Assembly: GCA_964636655.1 (NCBI GenBank)
Contig: CAZWTK010000006.1
Span: forward strand, 13,919-77,918
Length of the DNA stretch: 64,000 nt
Source of the DNA: Fen-549 sp964636655
Lineage (GTDB): Bacteria > Actinomycetota > Thermoleophilia > Gaiellales > Gaiellaceae
Direction: 5' to 3'
Shown here: positions 33,150-40,964 of the stretch, in pieces
How the letters are laid out: every line of letters starts with the position of its first letter
Position numbering within the stretch: position 1 is the first letter of the stretch
Notes under the pieces: generated by a model
Told to the model about the DNA's origin: nothing
Seen by the model: the letters and a program-made list of their open reading frames with translations, nothing else
Database searches by the model: none
Made by a program: the position numbers and the translations under genes

Positions 33150-33515
33150 GTGGAGGAAGAGCGGGAGCCGTTGCGAGCGCGGCTGCAAGCGCAGCGCGAT
33201 CGCCATCGAGAACGCCGGCTTGCTGTGCGAATCGTTTTCGCTGCTACCGGCCTCGTCGTGCTGCTCGGGGGTCTGGCGATGCTCGTTCTTCCCGGCCCCG
33301 GGCTGGTCACCGTAGCAATCGGGCTGAGCATGCTCGCGCTCGAATTCGCCTGGGCCGAGCGCCTGCTCGGGAAGGCGCTCGATCGGCTCGAGCGGGTTCG
33401 CCCGAAGGAGCGCTCGCTGCTGCTGCGCACCCTCTTGATCGTGGTGAGCGTGCTCGGCGTGCTGAGCCTGGTCGGGGGGATCGTGGTTTTGCTGGTGCTG
33501 GGCGTGCCCTGGTAG
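33150..33515 (+). CDS. PGPGW-family membrane protein
   Basis: 121 residues: a basic N-terminal helix, one hydrophobic hairpin containing VLPGPGLVTVAIGLSMLALEFAWAERLL (the PGPGW-family motif), a short amphipathic segment, and a final hydrophobic helix pair. The family is a small transmembrane protein of unknown function common in Actinobacteria. GTG start close to the tRNA-Ala. It converges on rsfS, leaving 18 bases between stops. Confidence 0.8.
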   Translation: MEEEREPLRARLQAQRDRHRERRLAVRIVFAATGLVVLLGGLAMLVLPGPGLVTVAIGLSMLALEFAWAERLLGKALDRLERVRPKERSLLLRTLLIVVSVLGVLSLVGGIVVLLVLGVPW

Positions 33516-33533
33516 ACGCCGCCCGAACTCGAG

Positions 33534-33896
33534 CTAGCCTGTAGCGGCTTCTGTCAGCTCGATCTGAGGCACGTCGCCCCAGAGATCCTCCAGGGCGTAG
33601 AAGCGGCGCGTTTCGGGCGCGAAGACGTGCAAGACGACGTCGAGATAGTCTGCGATTATCCAGCTGCCCTCGCGCTCGCCGTCGACCGAGCGGGGCAGGA
33701 GCTTCTCGTGCTTCATACCGGCGTGCACCTCGTCGGAGATCGACTTGGTCTGGCGCGGGTTACGCCCCGAGCAGATGACGAAGTAGTCGGTGAAGTCGCA
33801 GACCGAGCGCATGTCGAGTACGACGATGTCTTCGGCCAGTTTCTCGCCCGCCAGGGCGGCTATGCGGCGTGCTTGCTCGAGCGGAGTCAGTGAGAT
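33534..33896 (-). CDS. rsfS: Ribosomal silencing factor RsfS
   Basis: RsfS/Iojap binds ribosomal protein uL14 and blocks subunit joining in starvation. The core DMRSVCDFTDYFVICSGRN ... SWIIADYLDVVLHVFAPETRRFYALEDLWGD is complete. The family needs about 25 residues before the first in-frame ATG (33812), and these are present in frame (TPLEQARRIAALAGEKLAEDIVVL). But no ATG, GTG or TTG precedes them before the stop. AAGGA (33905-33909) best fits an ATC start at 33896; CTG at 33890 is the other option. An unusual start codon is therefore likely. It follows nadD and a 43-residue ORF. Confidence 0.88.
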   Translation of the reverse strand: MSLTPLEQARRIAALAGEKLAEDIVVLDMRSVCDFTDYFVICSGRNPRQTKSISDEVHAGMKHEKLLPRSVDGEREGSWIIADYLDVVLHVFAPETRRFYALEDLWGDVPQIELTEAATG

Positions 33897-33899
33897 ACG

Positions 33900-34031
33900 T
33901 CAGTCCTTGGTTGCCTTCACTTCAAGTGTAGCCGGGGTGCGCGCCGGCGTGGCCTCGTCGGCTCTGGGAGCACGCCGACTATGCACCAATTCGACCCGCA
34001 TCGAACCGGCCCGCTCCGCGGCGGCGAACAT
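33900..34031 (-). CDS. Small ORF between nadD and rsfS, 43 residues
   Basis: Its ATG shares one base with the nadD stop (TGATG at 34033-34029) and its own stop lies three bases before the likely rsfS start, so ribosomes from nadD would pass straight through it. The peptide is hydrophilic and Arg/Ala-rich with no known family. It may be a real small protein or only a coupling device that delivers ribosomes to the non-standard rsfS start. Confidence 0.4.
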   Translation of the reverse strand: MFAAAERAGSMRVELVHSRRAPRADEATPARTPATLEVKATKD

Positions 34032-34615
34032 CAATCCCTGTAGAGACTGAGGCGATCGATCTCGGCGGCGACCGGGCGCGGAACGAGATCGTCGATGGGA
34101 AGCCCGTCGCAAACTCGGGCGCGAATCTCCCGTGACGAGACCGGATGGGCGGGTATCGGAAAGAAAGAGATACGTTCGGGTCTGGCGAGCGCAGTCAAGA
34201 CCGGCCGCAACTCTTCGTCGTGATATCCGGGACGGCTTGCGACCGCCAGAGAAGCCAGTTCGAGCACCTGGTCGGGCTCGCGCCAGTGCAGGAAGCCGGC
34301 GAACTGGTCGGCGCCGACGAGAAGAGTCAGATCGTCGTAGCGTTCACGCAGACAGCGGAGCGTGTCGACCGTGTAGCGGGGCCCGCCCGGCTCCAGCTCG
34401 AGCGGCGAGATCTCCGTTTCCGGAATATCGGCGAAGGCAAGCTCGGCCAAACGGGCGCGGATCTCGGCCGGCGTGGTTACCTCCTTGTGCGGCGGATCGC
34501 CCGCCGGGACAACGAGGATGCGCCCGAAGCCAAAGTGCTCGAGTGCCGCGCGAACGAGCACAACGTGACCGAGATGGGGCGGATCGAAGGCACCGCCGAA
34601 GACCGCGACGGTCAC
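34031..34615 (-). CDS. nadD: Nicotinate-nucleotide adenylyltransferase
   Basis: 194 residues. Nucleotidyltransferase fold with GGAFDPPHLGHV at the N-terminus (HxGH-type ATP site) and the ISFFPIPAHPVSSREIRAR block (SSTxIR-like) near the C-terminus. Adenylates nicotinate mononucleotide in NAD synthesis. GTG at 34615 overlaps the obgE stop (GTGA). The gene order obgE-nadD-rsfS is a standard bacterial cluster. The longer open frame upstream overlaps obgE and is not used. Confidence 0.95.
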   Translation of the reverse strand: MTVAVFGGAFDPPHLGHVVLVRAALEHFGFGRILVVPAGDPPHKEVTTPAEIRARLAELAFADIPETEISPLELEPGGPRYTVDTLRCLRERYDDLTLLVGADQFAGFLHWREPDQVLELASLAVASRPGYHDEELRPVLTALARPERISFFPIPAHPVSSREIRARVCDGLPIDDLVPRPVAAEIDRLSLYRD

Positions 34616-35850
34616 GGCTTCTCCTCTCTGCCGGCGATCTCGATCACCGAGTCGCTGCGCGCCCCGGCCTGCGCGAGCGCCTCCTGCAGCTCCTCGTCGC
34701 TCGGCACCTCGCCGACGACGCGGAAGCCACGATCGGTGCGGAAGATACGGAAGGGGTGCCTGCGGCGCGAGCGCGGCCGATAGACGAGGAAGTCGACCAG
34801 GCCCTGCGCTTCGAGCTCGTCGCCTTCGACCGGCTCGGGACGCGGCGGGCACAACTGAAATAGCGCCCGCTTCAGCTCGTCCACCCCCTCGCCGGTGGCG
34901 CACGAGAGCCGGGCGACCTGGACGATTCGCTCGTCTCGGAGCGAGAAGGACGGTGTCGTGCCGAGATCGACCTTGTTCAGCACCACGATCTGGGGCCGTT
35001 TGTCGAGGCCGGCGCCGTAGGCGGCGAGCTCGGCATCGATCAGGCGAAAGCACTCGAGCGGGTCGCTTTCCGAGCTGTCGATCACGTGGATGAGAAGCTG
35101 CGCGCGCTCCAGATGGGCCAGGAACTCGTGCCCCAGCCCGTGCCCCTCGCTGGCGCCCTCGATCAGCCCGGGCACGTCGGCGACCGTTAGCTGGCGCCCG
35201 TCGGGGCCGTCGACCGTACCGATCACCGGCGCAAGAGTGGTGAACGGGTAGTCCGCCACCTTGGGCTTGGCGTTCGAGATACGGCGCAGGAGCGAGGACT
35301 TGCCGGCGTTCGGGAGTCCGGCCAAGGCGGCGTCCACGACCAGCTTCAGGCGCAGCTCGAGCCAGCCTCCGTCGCCGGGCTCGCCGGTCTCGGCGAAACG
35401 GGGAGTGCGCCTGACCGGAGTTGCGAAGTGACGGTTTCCCCGTCCGCCGCGGCCGCCGCGAGCAACGACGACTCGCGCCCCGATGCTGGCGAGATCGGCG
35501 ACGAGCTGACCGTTCTCGTCATGAATCTGCGTTCCAACCGGCAGGTGCAGCTCGACCGGCTCGCCGTCGGCGCCGTGCTTGTTGCGACCGCGCCCCGGCT
35601 GGCCGCGACCGGCCTTGAACTCGTGCTTGGAGCGCAGCTTGGAGAGATCGCGCAGCTCGGGGTCAGCGATCAGGATCACGTCGCCGCCGTCGCCGCCGTC
35701 GCCGCCGTCGGGCCCGCCCTTGGGTACGTACTTCTCGCGCCGGAAGGAAAGGCTGCCGTCGCCGCCCCGCCCGGCCAGGACGTATACGCGAGCCTGATCA
35801 TGGAAAGGAGACTCGCGCCTACCGCGCTCGCTGTTTACGCCTGGGCTCAC
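34612..35850 (-). CDS. obgE: GTPase ObgE/CgtA
   Basis: 412 residues. Gly-rich Obg domain (about 15-172, GRGGDGSLSFRREKYVPKGGPDGGDGG), G domain with G1 GLPNAGKSS, G3 DVPGL and G4 NKVD, and a C-terminal OCT domain (about 325-400, FRIFRTDRGFRVVGEVPSDEELQ). Essential ribosome-assembly and stringent-response GTPase. Start GTG at 35850 adds about 15 residues before the usual Obg start; an out-of-frame ATG at 35799 cannot be used. Downstream of rpmA, as in most bacteria. Confidence 0.96.
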   Translation of the reverse strand: MSPGVNSERGRRESPFHDQARVYVLAGRGGDGSLSFRREKYVPKGGPDGGDGGDGGDVILIADPELRDLSKLRSKHEFKAGRGQPGRGRNKHGADGEPVELHLPVGTQIHDENGQLVADLASIGARVVVARGGRGGRGNRHFATPVRRTPRFAETGEPGDGGWLELRLKLVVDAALAGLPNAGKSSLLRRISNAKPKVADYPFTTLAPVIGTVDGPDGRQLTVADVPGLIEGASEGHGLGHEFLAHLERAQLLIHVIDSSESDPLECFRLIDAELAAYGAGLDKRPQIVVLNKVDLGTTPSFSLRDERIVQVARLSCATGEGVDELKRALFQLCPPRPEPVEGDELEAQGLVDFLVYRPRSRRRHPFRIFRTDRGFRVVGEVPSDEELQEALAQAGARSDSVIEIAGREEKP

Positions 35851-35920
35851 CTGTGTAGCTTCGCCGTCCGGCGCCGCGAGCGCCAGTCGAATCGTCTACG
35901 GAGCGTCGAGAGCGAGCGCC

Positions 35921-36169
35921 TTATGAATCGACCGAGATGGTGCGGCGCTTGCCCGAGCGATGAAAACCGACGACGCCCTCGCGCTTGGCGAAGATCGTGT
36001 CGTCACGCCCGAGACCGACGCCCGAGCCCGGATGGAATCTGGTCCCGCGCTGGCGCACGATGATCATCCCGGCCTTGACCTTCTGGCCGGCGAAGATCTT
36101 GACGCCGAGCCGCTTGGACTGTGAGTCGCGACCGTTTTTCGAGGAACCGAGACCTTTTTTGTGTGCCAT
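35921..36169 (-). CDS. rpmA: 50S ribosomal protein bL27
   Basis: 82 residues with MAHKKGLGSSKNGRDSQSKRLG, VKAGMIIVRQRGTRFHPGSGVG and GRDDTIFAKREGVVGF, the complete L27 pattern. The N-terminal tail begins directly with AHKKG, so no Firmicutes-style cleaved extension exists. The gene begins 2 bases after rplU ends. Confidence 0.98.
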   Translation of the reverse strand: MAHKKGLGSSKNGRDSQSKRLGVKIFAGQKVKAGMIIVRQRGTRFHPGSGVGLGRDDTIFAKREGVVGFHRSGKRRTISVDS

Positions 36170-36171
36170 GA

Positions 36172-36822
36172 CTAGCTTTCTGCTTTCTTGCGCGACGCCG
36201 TTCGCTTGGCTGCCGGCTTCTTCGCTGTCTCAACTTTAGCCTTCGCAGGCGTCTTGGCTGCGGCTTTCTTGGCTGCGGCCGGCTTCTTGGCCGCCTGCTT
36301 CGCTGCCGCCGGCTTGGTCGCTGCTGCCTTGGCTGCCGGCTTCGTCGCCGCCGGCTTTGCCTCTACCGCCTTGGCCGCCGATTTCGGCGCCGGTTTGGCC
36401 GCGGCCTTCGCAGGCGCCTTGGCATCAGTCTCGGGCTTGGCCCCGGCGGGCTTGGCGGCCTTCGGTTTGGCTTTCGCGGGCGCTTCGGCGACTGTCGCGG
36501 CCTTGCCGGCTCGGACGGCCTTGCCCGTGCCGATCGCCTCGATCTGAATCTGCGAGAGCCGAGCGCGGAAGCCGGTGTGACGGCGGTAGCCCTTCTTGGG
36601 CTTGTACTTGGCGATGCGGATCTTCTCGCCGAGCGTGTGTTTGAGGATGCGCGCGCTGACCGCCCCTGCGCCCGGCTTCAGGTCGGGCGTGCCGGCATCG
36701 ACGAGCAGCACATCGGGTTGGAAAACGGCGCCCTCATCCTGGGCAAGCCGATCTACGAGCAAGCGTTCGCCCTCATGAACGACGTACTGCTTTCCGCCGA
36801 CTGCAATTACCGCGTATGCCAT
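36172..36822 (-). CDS. rplU: 50S ribosomal protein bL21 with Ala/Lys/Pro tail
   Basis: Residues 1-103 are a normal bL21 (MAYAVIAVGGKQYVV ... KYKPKKGYRRHTGFRARLSQIQIEAI). Residues 104-216 form an extra tail of Ala, Lys and Pro repeats (for example AKAAAKPAPKSAAKA, KQAAKKPAAAKKAAAK), like eukaryotic histone H1 or actinobacterial HupB tails, ending KRTASRKKAES. It should be disordered and strongly basic, and might bind rRNA or nucleic acid. Standard bL21 is about 103 residues, so the protein is doubled in length. First of the rplU-rpmA-obgE group after the RNase gene. Confidence 0.97.
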   Translation of the reverse strand: MAYAVIAVGGKQYVVHEGERLLVDRLAQDEGAVFQPDVLLVDAGTPDLKPGAGAVSARILKHTLGEKIRIAKYKPKKGYRRHTGFRARLSQIQIEAIGTGKAVRAGKAATVAEAPAKAKPKAAKPAGAKPETDAKAPAKAAAKPAPKSAAKAVEAKPAATKPAAKAAATKPAAAKQAAKKPAAAKKAAAKTPAKAKVETAKKPAAKRTASRKKAES

Positions 36823-36893
36823 CTCGTCCCTCGACGCTCAAATCGCGGGCATTCGCCCGCGAACCGGGGCGCATACTAGCAAGAGCGACCTGC

Positions 36894-39668
36894 CTATGCG
36901 CTTTCGCTCGGCGGGCTCGGCGCCTGTTGCGAGCCCTTTGCACCAGCGGCGCCCTGCCCGCTCGCGGAGCTCGGCGCGTTCCCACTGCGCGCGCCCGCCT
37001 GCGAGGGTTTGCGATGTCTGCGCCCGCCGCGCGAACCACGGCGCGTGCGCTTCTTGGGCTTTGCCGGCTCGTCTCCGGCCGGCGGAGACTGGTTCGACGC
37101 GGCCGTGACGGATGTGGCGGTGCCGGTCTCGGGCGCCGAAGCGGTCGCTTGCGAGGTTGAGCCGCCGGCAGCCGGCCGGGGCGGACGCTTCGCCGCGGGA
37201 CGCGGTCTGGGTCTCTCCGCTCTTTTCGGCTCGATCTTTGCGACTACCCCGGCCGAATCGGACGTCGTGCCGGCGGTCGCATCGGTGGCGGCGGCGGCAC
37301 CTGCCTGGGACGGCTTGCGGCGCCTGCGACCGCCGCGCGAGCCGCGGCGCGTGCGCTTCTTCGGCTTGGGTGGGCCCTCGCCGGGTGCGTTTGTGCTCCC
37401 GGGCCCGGTGGCTACGGCGACTACCGCTGTCTCGGGCTTATCGGCGGCGACCGATGCCACGACCGGCGTTTGGCTTTTTACCGTGGCCGACGGTTTCTCG
37501 CTCTTGGCCCTCGCTGCCGGCGTATCGGCCTGTTCGGCGGTGATCGGCCCGGCGGCGGGCGCAGGCTCGGCCGGCGCCTTGGCGGATGCCTTCTTCGCCG
37601 GTGCTCTCGTCGGACGCTCGGCCATGCTCTCGGCCGTCAGCGGCTGGTACTCCTCCCGCTCTGGCTCGGCCAGAGTGGCGTAGGCGCCGGCAACCAGCGC
37701 GCGCTCGATTCGAGCCTTTACCTTCTTGCCGACGAGCGTCGCCGCCGCGGGCACGTTCACCTCGTAGTCGCCGACCTTGCCCACCGCCGCCTGGCTGTCG
37801 TAGAGCCCAACCTCGACCAGCGTCAGCTCCAGCTCGGCGCCCTCCTCGACCGGCGCGACCGGCCTCATCTCCTCGACGGCTCCCTCGGCGAGAACGACGA
37901 AGTGATCGAGCGCCACGTTCTCGGCCAACTCGAGGAAGAAACGGCGTTTCGCGCGCTCTTCGATCTCCGCCAGGCGGGAGGCGCCGGCGCCTATCAACAG
38001 GCTCGCCACCTTCGCGTTCACCTCGATGCGGAAGGCCTTGCTGCGCGAGCCGAGTGCGGTCTGGCGTAGGCGCCGTTCGAGATCGATAGCGGCCGAGGTC
38101 TCGGAGTAGACGATGCCGTCGCCGGCGCAGACGGGGCAGGGCTTCGTCAGAATCTCGCGCGGGCCGTCGGTGACGTTCTGGCGCGTCATCTCCACCAGCC
38201 CGAGTGGCGAGATCTCCACCACATAGGTCTTCGTACGGTCGCGCTCGAGCTCGTTTCGCAGGGCTTCCTCGACCGCCGCCCGATTCTTCGGATTGGCCAT
38301 GTCGATGAAGTCGATGACGATGATGCCGCCTATGTCGCGCAGGCGGAGCTGGCGCACGACTTCCTTGACGGCCTCGAGATTGTTCTTGGTGATCGTGTCC
38401 TCGAGGCGCGCCGAGGAGGAGCGCGAGCGCGAGCCCACGAAGCGGCCCGTGTTGACGTCGATGACGGTGAAAGCCTCGGCGTAGTCGAAGACGAGGTAGC
38501 CACCCGAGGGAAGGTCGACTCGCCTGGAGAGCGTCGAGCGGATCTCGGCGTCCACGCCGTAGGCCTCGAACAGCGGGGTGCGCTCCTTGTAGCGGACAAC
38601 CCGCTCGACCATGTGCGGCGAGGTCTTCTTCAGGTAGCCGACGACGCGCTTGTAGGTGCGCTCGTGGTCGACGTAGGCCCGCTCGAAGTCGCCGGTGAAC
38701 AGGTCGCGGGTGACGCGCAGCGGCAGCTCGGCCTCCTGGTAGACGAGCGCCGGTGCCTTGACGCGCTTGGCTCGATCTTGAATCGACTTCCAGAGCCGCT
38801 CGAGGAAGACCAGGTCGCGCTCGATATCCTCGGCCGAGGCGCCTTCGGCGGCGGTGCGAACGATCACGCCGCCTTTCTTGCGCTCCAGCGCCTTGACGAT
38901 CTCGCGCAGGCGGGCGCGCTCCTCGTCGGGCAGGCGCCTGGAGACGCCCAGCCCTTCGCCGTTGGGTACGAAGACGACAAAGCGGCCGGGCAACGAGATG
39001 TCCGTTGTCAGGCGAGCGCCCTTCGTCTTCATCGGATCCTTGACCGCCTGAACAAGGATCTCCTGGCCGCGTTGGACCAGTTCCTGAATCTTGCGGCCTT
39101 GACCACGGCCCTCGAGCTCGGGGACCACGATCTCGTCGACGTAGAGGAAGCCGTTCTTCTCCAGCCCCACCTCGACGAAGGCGGCTTCCATGCCGGGTAG
39201 AACGTTGTCGACTACGCCCTTGTAGACGTTGCCGGCGATCGAGTAGCGTTCGGGGCGTTCGAGGTAGACCTCGGCGACCTTCTCGTCCTCGAGCACGGCG
39301 ACGCGACGCTCGCCGGCGTCCACCGATACGAGCAACTCGCGCTTGGCGGCCGGAAGCGGTACCCGCCGCGGCACGCTGCGGCGACGGCCGCCGCGGTCGC
39401 GACGTTGCGATGCTCGCCGCTCGGCAGCTTGCGACGAAGCCACCGGCTCGGACTTTTTCGTCTCGGACTTCTGAGCGGGGCGCGCCTCTGACGAGGGCCT
39501 CTTGCGACCGCGACCACCGCGACTACCGCGGCGGCGACGGGGGTGTTGCGCTCCCGCCTGCGCGGGAGGCTTGCTTTCAACTGGTTTCGAAGGAGCCTCT
39601 GCCGGGGGGGCGGAAACCTCCTTCGTCTCTGTAGCGCGTTCCTTGTTGCGTCTGAACCAACGAGGCAA
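36894..39668 (-). CDS. Ribonuclease E/G family protein
   Basis: 924 residues. A disordered N-terminus with basic RRRRGSRGGRGRKR (about 44-57), an S1 RNA-binding domain (from about 143, YSIAGNVYKGVVDNVLPGMEAAFVEVGLEKNGFLYV), and a catalytic domain with Asp404 (VIDVNTGRF) and Asp453 (VIDFIDM), followed by the zinc-link CPVC at 511-514. The C-terminal 250 residues are disordered and carry two near-identical basic blocks (KKRTRRGSRGGRR..RKPSQAGA) about 95 residues apart. Endonuclease for mRNA decay and rRNA maturation; the basic blocks probably bind RNA or partners. It lies upstream of rplU, as in many Actinobacteria. Confidence 0.93.
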   Translation of the reverse strand: MPRWFRRNKERATETKEVSAPPAEAPSKPVESKPPAQAGAQHPRRRRGSRGGRGRKRPSSEARPAQKSETKKSEPVASSQAAERRASQRRDRGGRRRSVPRRVPLPAAKRELLVSVDAGERRVAVLEDEKVAEVYLERPERYSIAGNVYKGVVDNVLPGMEAAFVEVGLEKNGFLYVDEIVVPELEGRGQGRKIQELVQRGQEILVQAVKDPMKTKGARLTTDISLPGRFVVFVPNGEGLGVSRRLPDEERARLREIVKALERKKGGVIVRTAAEGASAEDIERDLVFLERLWKSIQDRAKRVKAPALVYQEAELPLRVTRDLFTGDFERAYVDHERTYKRVVGYLKKTSPHMVERVVRYKERTPLFEAYGVDAEIRSTLSRRVDLPSGGYLVFDYAEAFTVIDVNTGRFVGSRSRSSSARLEDTITKNNLEAVKEVVRQLRLRDIGGIIVIDFIDMANPKNRAAVEEALRNELERDRTKTYVVEISPLGLVEMTRQNVTDGPREILTKPCPVCAGDGIVYSETSAAIDLERRLRQTALGSRSKAFRIEVNAKVASLLIGAGASRLAEIEERAKRRFFLELAENVALDHFVVLAEGAVEEMRPVAPVEEGAELELTLVEVGLYDSQAAVGKVGDYEVNVPAAATLVGKKVKARIERALVAGAYATLAEPEREEYQPLTAESMAERPTRAPAKKASAKAPAEPAPAAGPITAEQADTPAARAKSEKPSATVKSQTPVVASVAADKPETAVVAVATGPGSTNAPGEGPPKPKKRTRRGSRGGRRRRKPSQAGAAAATDATAGTTSDSAGVVAKIEPKRAERPRPRPAAKRPPRPAAGGSTSQATASAPETGTATSVTAASNQSPPAGDEPAKPKKRTRRGSRGGRRHRKPSQAGARSGNAPSSASGQGAAGAKGSQQAPSPPSESA

Positions 39669-39952
39669 GGGAAACCTTCTCTTTCAAATGAGTGCGCGCG
39701 AGCGGCACCCTGGAGGCGGGCGGGCGGGTCGCGCTGCACGGTGGTATAGAAAATGCCATCTCGTCCTTAAGGCTACCAGGGTTCGGTGCCGGCTCCCTGG
39801 AGCGCGCCTCGAATACCGACCCGCCGTCGAGCAACGTCGTCCGAAAGCGAACCTAGGATCGATCGCGCAGTGGCTGTGAGCGCAGAGACAGCAAACCCGC
39901 TCGGCTCTTATTCGGCTCTGCCAAGCCCCGCCGGCGACGGATGGCGGCGCCG

Positions 39953-40153
39953 ATGAGGGTGGAACGATCGAGAGAGGACGTCCGCGAGTTGCTCGAGATC
40001 GAGGAGGCGGACGCCTGGTTCGAGTATCTCTGCGCGACGCGCGAAGCGCCCGCTTCGTGTTACGCAAACATCGAGCGCTGGGCCTGGTCGAGGCTGCGTG
40101 GGCGCCTGCGCTCGATCAGAGCCAGGAGAGGCGATCTCGTACCCGCCGCCTGA
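39953..40153 (+). CDS. Hypothetical small protein, 66 residues
   Basis: ATG at 39953 (an in-frame ATG at 39941 would add four residues). The product is helical and charged: REDVRELLEIEEADAWFEYLCATRE, then ERWAWSRLRGRLRSIRARRGDL. Codon choice is consistent with the genome. It lies on the opposite strand between the RNase gene and the DUF697 gene, with nothing else on that strand. No known family; possibly conserved in relatives. Confidence 0.5.
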   Translation: MRVERSREDVRELLEIEEADAWFEYLCATREAPASCYANIERWAWSRLRGRLRSIRARRGDLVPAA

Positions 40154-40169
40154 GGTCCGGCTCCGGGCC

Positions 40170-40961
40170 CTATTCGGAAGAGAGTGCCGAGAAGTAGCGA
40201 AGCGCCGCATCGCCGAGCGCTCGCGTACCGCCGTAGGCGATCGACGCCTGCAGTGCCCAGGCAGGGAAGAGCGTCTCGTGTCGAACCCGGCGGGCCAGAC
40301 GGCGCAAGCCCAACCCGGCCGCCAGCACGGCGACGATCTCGACTCCCCGCGCCGGCTCGAGCCGGTGACCGTGCGCGTAACCGAGACGAAGTATCAGGCG
40401 CGACTGCTCGAGAAAGAGGGCCGGCAGATCGGATGCCGGAACGAAGGCGGCGCCGCCGATGGCACCCGCACGGCGGGCCGAGTGCTGAATCAGCTCTTCG
40501 CAGACACCGGCGCGCAGTGCCGGGATATGGGCGGCAAGCGCCGCCGCCCGCCCCTCGAGCCGGCGCGCAAGCAGCCTGCCCAGCTCCTCGACCGGAACCG
40601 GCTCGCCGCTTTCCAGCTCGATCACGTCGGTCGCGAGCACGCCTGGAAGCGGGCCTTTGTCCTCTCCGATCCTGACGCAGATGATCGGAACTCGCGCCCG
40701 CCCCGCCGCTCTTAGCCGGCGCAGGTCTTCGCTCTTCGGTCGACCGCGCAGCAGATAGACGAGCGCCTCGGCCCGCTTGAAGTCGTCATCCTGTACGACG
40801 CTGTCCGGCGCGGCGGCACGCGAGAGCTCACGCGCCAGCGCCGAAGACGGCCGGCGCGCCCCGGAGATAACGAGCGGGCCTCTCTGCTCGTTTTCGAGCT
40901 CGCGCTGCTCGCTCGCCAGACCAAGCAACGCACGCGGAGAAAGCGACGAATGGCCGGGCAC
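40170..40961 (-). CDS. DUF697-like protein
   Basis: 263 residues, starting 3 bases after rodA ends. The N-terminal 120 residues look like a degenerate G-domain (GPLVISGARRPSSALARELSR in place of a P-loop, a VYLLRGRPKSEDL strand, a VPIICVR strand) with no true GxxxxGKS. The C-terminal 110 residues (AAFVPASDLPALFLEQSRLILRLGYAHG ... VEIVAVLAAGLGLRRLARRV ... YGGTRALGDAALRYF) resemble the DUF697 membrane-associating helices found behind bacterial GTPases. Position at the end of the mreBCD-mrdA-rodA operon suggests a link to elongasome function. Otherwise unknown. Confidence 0.7.
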   Translation of the reverse strand: MPGHSSLSPRALLGLASEQRELENEQRGPLVISGARRPSSALARELSRAAAPDSVVQDDDFKRAEALVYLLRGRPKSEDLRRLRAAGRARVPIICVRIGEDKGPLPGVLATDVIELESGEPVPVEELGRLLARRLEGRAAALAAHIPALRAGVCEELIQHSARRAGAIGGAAFVPASDLPALFLEQSRLILRLGYAHGHRLEPARGVEIVAVLAAGLGLRRLARRVRHETLFPAWALQASIAYGGTRALGDAALRYFSALSSE

Positions 40962-40964
40962 GAG

